A stretch of 6,927 nt of DNA from Myxococcales bacterium (GTDB taxonomy: Bacteria; Myxococcota_A; Polyangia; Fen-1088): assembly GCA_003161835.1 (NCBI GenBank), contig PMNO01000228.1, forward strand, positions 1 through 6,927. The letters are read 5' to 3'. The notes below the pieces were generated by a model that saw only the letters and a program-made list of their open reading frames with translations, was not told the DNA's origin and searched no databases. How positions within the stretch are numbered: position 1 is the stretch's first letter; each line of letters opens with the position of its first letter. The position numbers were made by a program, and so were the translations under genes. Shown here piece by piece: positions 4,455-6,927 of this stretch.

Positions 4455-6698
4455 ATGGAGACCTGCGTGGCGGTGGTGTGCGTAACAGTGTTGGGCCTGG
4501 GGTCCGGCTCGGTTTCGCGCGCGGCGTCCGAAGCCCCCGCCCAGTCGATCCGAATCGACGTGCGCGGCGCCATTGCTCATGTGAGTGTCTCCCGAACGCT
4601 GAGTTGGCCTCCTCGCTCACCGAACCGGTCCGGCGTGGCAAAGTTGGCTGACCAAACGACGGACGCGGTTCTGGATGTTGCCCTGCCGGTGCATGCACAG
4701 CTTCTGGACGTCGCGGTGGGGAACGGTCGGACCAGCAGCGCGACCAGACCAATAGCCCTCGCCAAGGGCCGAGATGCCTACCTGGAATCGCTCCACGCGA
4801 TCGGAGTCGCCGCCAGCGAGATCGCCTTCGAGGACGAGGCATCGGTGCGGATTAGAATCGCTGTTCCAGAAACATATACGAGTAAAACCATAGTCTTAAA
4901 TTACAGCTTTAGTGTATTACTTGAACTATCTGGAAAGCAGGCGCGCCTGGCCTTCCCGGCCGCGGCGGAGTTGTCGCCACCCGCCACCCGGGTCGAGGTC
5001 CAGGTGCTCGCCGGCAGCGGGATGACCGAGATCGCCATCGATGGTGCCTCCCATTCAGCGCGCGGCTCGGCATCACCGAGCGCAGTCGAAACCGTGTCCA
5101 CGCGCAGTCCGTGGGTGGTGGTGATGGGGCCGATACGTGGCATCGGATCGGTCGGCGACCAGCCGCGACTGGTGGCCATGACCTCGACCGCCAGCCCGCG
5201 CGGCAGACCGTCGCTCTGGGCCTATGCCCTGGCCGCGGGCCCTGGCCCCCAGCCGTCTGTGTTGCCCGAGCGGGTACTGTTTCTCGTGGATCGGTCACGC
5301 AGCGTGGGACCGGGCGGCCTCGAAGCCGAACGCGATCTCGCGCGGCGGGTTCTCGAAGCGATGCCCCCGTCGACGCGATTCGACGCCCTGTTCTTCGATC
5401 GCGCCCAAAAGCGCCTGTTCCCGCTGGCGCGAACCGCGACCCGCGAGGCCATCGCGGCGCTTGAGGACGAGATGGTGCCGGCCCGGATGAGCAACGGAAC
5501 CGACCTCACCGGAGCGCTGCATGCGGCGGGAGATTTGCTCAGGCGCGATGCCGCCGATTTCGCGCCGCGCTGCCTGCTGGTCCTGTTGACCGACGGCGCC
5601 GTTGGCGCAGTGCCCGCGCGGTTCGCTACCTTACCGGCGTTGCTGGGAGGGCCACCGGGCGTCGCCCTGCAGGTCGCCTCGTTGTCGGTGCGTCCCAACG
5701 ACGACGTGCCGGTGTCGCCACCGGAACGGCGCATCTTGCGGATGCTCGCAGCGACGGCGCCTCTGGGGGGCGCCGAACGAACGCTTCGGGTGGCCGAGGT
5801 CGCCGACGCAGTCCCCGCCCTCATGGAGACCTTGCGTGGCGGGGGTGATGTCTTCGGGATCTCCTTTGGAGACGGCAGTGCCGGCGACGTGGTCAAGGCC
5901 ACCGACGTTTTGGAGTCGGGGGGAAGCATCGCCGGAGCCATCGCCTGGCCAGGGCCCACCCCGGTCGGCAAGGCGATCTCGCGCACGCTGTCGTACCACG
6001 GACAGTCCAGCCCCCTGCCTCTGCGTCCCGTGGCGGTCGATGCGGGCTGGATCGAGCCCCTGGTGACCGCGCGTCCCCCGGATGCCCGAATTCTGATAGG
6101 ACCCGGGATCAGTGCCCTGGTGGAACCGGTCGTGCGGCCGGCGGCCACGCCCACTCGTGCCGCGGAGATCGAGGCGAACCCTCCGGGGTTCATGGAACGC
6201 AGCGTGGTGCGGGATGCCCTGTCGCTGGCGTTCACGCCGCGCGCGCGCGCCTGTTACCTGAATCGAACGGCGCGCACCGCGGCCGAGCGCGATCTCGCCG
6301 GCCGGGTGCGCCTGGCGCTGGATCTGGTTCGCGGGGAAGTGGTTGGGGTGCGCATCGTGGCTTCCACCCTGGCCCACGTGGCGATCGAGACCTGCCTGCG
6401 CGAGGCCGCCTATGCCCTGGAGGTCCCGCGCGCGTATCGAAATGACGAGGCGGTCACGGCGGTCTTGAACCTGGTTTTTCGTCCCCGCACCCCGGAGCGC
6501 GGCGCCACGGGTCCCCAGAATCCGGGACTCGATCGCGAGATTGACACGCTCGTGGATGCGGCGCTCAAGGACGGCAGGGCGGCCGAGGACGTCGCGGAAA
6601 AGCCACCCGCCGCGGCTGCCACCCAGCCCGCCGTCCCCGCAGCCACGGACGTTCGTCCCGCGGTGCCCGGGCCCGACGCCGCGGCGCCCTCACATTGA
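4455..6698 (+). CDS. Exported VIT/VWA-domain protein with AgmX/PglI-like C-terminal domain
   Basis: A 747-aa protein, probably periplasmic or surface-exposed. Residues 1-24 are signal-like (CVAVVCVTVLGLGSG, then SRAAS). Residues 33-170 resemble a VIT domain, a beta-rich partner of VWA. The VWA domain spans about 270-460 with an apparently complete metal-ion adhesion site: D279-x-S-x-S (DRSRS), T349 in GTDL, and D380 in LLTDG, so metal-dependent protein binding is likely. Residues about 580-677 resemble the AgmX/PglI C-terminal domain, a TonB-C-like fold of myxobacterial proteins. It has the paired cysteines (ACYLNR, C600; ETCLREA, C647) and the GEVVGVRIVASTL strand. The tail from about 678 is Pro/Ala-rich. 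The ATG at 4455 places the hydrophobic segment at the N-terminus, but its n-region (METC) lacks positive charge. The preceding in-frame codons encode RFRPR, so a non-standard upstream start such as the CTG overlapping the previous stop cannot be excluded. An AT-rich tract encodes residues 137-162. Confidence 0.85.
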   Translation: METCVAVVCVTVLGLGSGSVSRAASEAPAQSIRIDVRGAIAHVSVSRTLSWPPRSPNRSGVAKLADQTTDAVLDVALPVHAQLLDVAVGNGRTSSATRPIALAKGRDAYLESLHAIGVAASEIAFEDEASVRIRIAVPETYTSKTIVLNYSFSVLLELSGKQARLAFPAAAELSPPATRVEVQVLAGSGMTEIAIDGASHSARGSASPSAVETVSTRSPWVVVMGPIRGIGSVGDQPRLVAMTSTASPRGRPSLWAYALAAGPGPQPSVLPERVLFLVDRSRSVGPGGLEAERDLARRVLEAMPPSTRFDALFFDRAQKRLFPLARTATREAIAALEDEMVPARMSNGTDLTGALHAAGDLLRRDAADFAPRCLLVLLTDGAVGAVPARFATLPALLGGPPGVALQVASLSVRPNDDVPVSPPERRILRMLAATAPLGGAERTLRVAEVADAVPALMETLRGGGDVFGISFGDGSAGDVVKATDVLESGGSIAGAIAWPGPTPVGKAISRTLSYHGQSSPLPLRPVAVDAGWIEPLVTARPPDARILIGPGISALVEPVVRPAATPTRAAEIEANPPGFMERSVVRDALSLAFTPRARACYLNRTARTAAERDLAGRVRLALDLVRGEVVGVRIVASTLAHVAIETCLREAAYALEVPRAYRNDEAVTAVLNLVFRPRTPERGATGPQNPGLDREIDTLVDAALKDGRAAEDVAEKPPAAAATQPAVPAATDVRPAVPGPDAAAPSH
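4864..4935. other. AT-rich compositional island bounded by a 7-bp inverted repeat, inside the VWA gene
   Basis: The tract is bounded by TTCCAGA (4864-4870) and its exact reverse complement TCTGGAA (4929-4935). An outer CTG (4861-4863) and CAG (4938-4940) extend the pairing across a two-base bulge. By hand count, 4871-4930 is 17/60 G or C, and 4861-4940 is 27/80, against about two thirds for the surroundings. Codons here include ATA, TTA twice, CTA, GTA, CTT and AGT twice, which are rare elsewhere in the window. The frame is uninterrupted, and the encoded residues (137-162, with TIVLNYSFSVLLEL) look like a normal VIT beta strand rather than an added segment. Confidence 0.6.
4938..4949. repeat. 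12-bp perfect palindrome at the edge of the AT-rich island
   Basis: CAGGCGCGCCTG is a perfect palindrome immediately right of the AT-rich tract, at the point where composition returns to GC-rich. It lies within coding sequence (residues KQARLA). It could be coincidental in GC-rich DNA, but its location at the compositional boundary is noteworthy. Confidence 0.5.
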
Positions 6699-6702
6699 CG
6701 GT

Positions 6703-6754
6703 TGAGAGCCGCACCGGGCGCACTCGACGTGCGCGTGAATTCGTGCGCCTCTCA
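6703..6754 (+). terminator. Two-tier stem-loop after the VWA gene (terminator or 3'-end structure)
   Basis: Starting 4 bp after the stop codon, TGAGAG (6703-6708) pairs with CTCTCA (6749-6754). After one C/C mismatch, CGCAC (6710-6714) pairs with GTGCG (6743-6747). Inside that, GCGCAC (6718-6723) pairs with GTGCGC (6729-6734) around a five-base loop. There is no T-run afterwards, so it is not a textbook intrinsic terminator. It may still stabilise the transcript end or separate expression of the next gene. GTGCGC recurs at 6743-6748, giving the inner arm an alternative partner. Confidence 0.4.
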
Positions 6755-6779
6755 CTGCCGATCCTCTCGCGCCGGCGTT

Positions 6780-6787
6780 AAGGTAGG
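6780..6787 (+). promoter_or_regulatory. Shine-Dalgarno-like sequence for the terminal small gene
   Basis: AAGGTAGG ends seven bases before the ATG at 6795. It is one of the few recognisable ribosome sites in the right half of the window and supports the start of the truncated last gene. Confidence 0.45.
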
Positions 6788-6794
6788 CGTGGCC

Positions 6795-6927
6795 ATGAAC
6801 ATTCGTGCACCGCGACTCCTGTTGGCATGCGCGTTCGCGTTCGCATTGACGATAGGCGGCGCGGCCTGCGCCAAGAATCCCGACTATGGCCACTATGGCG
6901 TCCTGACGGGCGGCAGCGGGGGCCGCG
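6795..6927 (+). CDS. Small exported protein, probable lipoprotein (3' truncated)
   Basis: Forty-four codons are visible before the window ends. The protein starts MNIRAPRLLLACAFAFALTIG and reaches GGAAC at residues 21-25, then AKNPDYGHYG and a Gly-rich stretch. Two arginines, a hydrophobic core and a Cys at 25 make a signal peptide. Lipidation at C25 is plausible, although the -3 residue is Gly instead of Leu. C12 follows LLA and fits the lipobox letters better, but lies too close to the N-terminus to be a normal cleavage site. No family can be recognised from what is visible. It lies 96 bp after the VWA gene, beyond a stem-loop, on the same strand, so it may belong to the same envelope cluster. 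Confidence 0.6.
   Translation, partial: MNIRAPRLLLACAFAFALTIGGAACAKNPDYGHYGVLTGGSGGR

Noticed and set aside
4864..4935. AT-rich island as a miniature transposon insertion
   Set aside because: No flanking target duplication was found, and the encoded residues appear to be part of the VIT-like fold rather than extra sequence, so an insertion is not the favoured reading.
5222..6235. Minus-strand 337-codon frame opposite the VWA gene
   Set aside because: Ser/Arg/Ala-rich shadow with no motif. The VWA and C-terminal domains on the plus strand account for this region.

Overview
The window is GC-rich (roughly two thirds G+C by eye) and gene-dense, with third positions dominated by G/C. The best taxonomic hint is the pair of exported proteins on the right: a cysteine-patterned putative lipoprotein, and a VIT/VWA protein that appears to end in an AgmX/PglI (TonB-like) domain. 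Both styles are common in Myxococcota and related former Deltaproteobacteria. A myxobacterium-like chromosome is therefore an inference from content, not a proven assignment.

Left part (1-2565): a 3'-truncated PLP aminotransferase-like gene on the minus strand is divergent from a phosphatidylserine decarboxylase gene (psd, plus strand), with only 29 bp between their start codons. psd converges on a GT4-type glycosyltransferase gene (minus strand), with only 5 bp between the stop codons. psd makes the major zwitterionic membrane lipid phosphatidylethanolamine. The glycosyltransferase resembles enzymes that glycosylate lipid acceptors, so this half may be a membrane-lipid neighbourhood.

Middle (2670-3723): a CpdA-like calcineurin-fold metallophosphoesterase lies upstream of the glycosyltransferase on the minus strand, 104 bp away. 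Its start is divergent from the right-hand cluster across a 232-bp intergenic region holding three short perfect dyads within about 70 bp.

Right part (3724-6927): a plus-strand run of envelope genes. First comes a probable lipoprotein with a carboxypeptidase-regulatory-like beta domain and two tandem four-cysteine repeats. A VIT + VWA + AgmX/PglI-like protein follows 17 bp later. After a 96-bp gap with a two-tier hairpin comes the start of a small exported protein, probably a lipoprotein, cut by the window edge. The first two probably form an operon building or sensing something at the cell surface.

The most unusual signal is an abrupt AT-rich tract of about 70 bp (about 28-34% G+C by hand count) inside the VIT-like domain of the VWA gene. 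It is bounded by a perfect 7-bp inverted repeat and abuts a 12-bp perfect palindrome, while the reading frame and apparent domain fold continue through it. No RNA genes, CRISPR arrays, transposases or long repeats were seen, and no gene-free stretch exceeds 300 bases.
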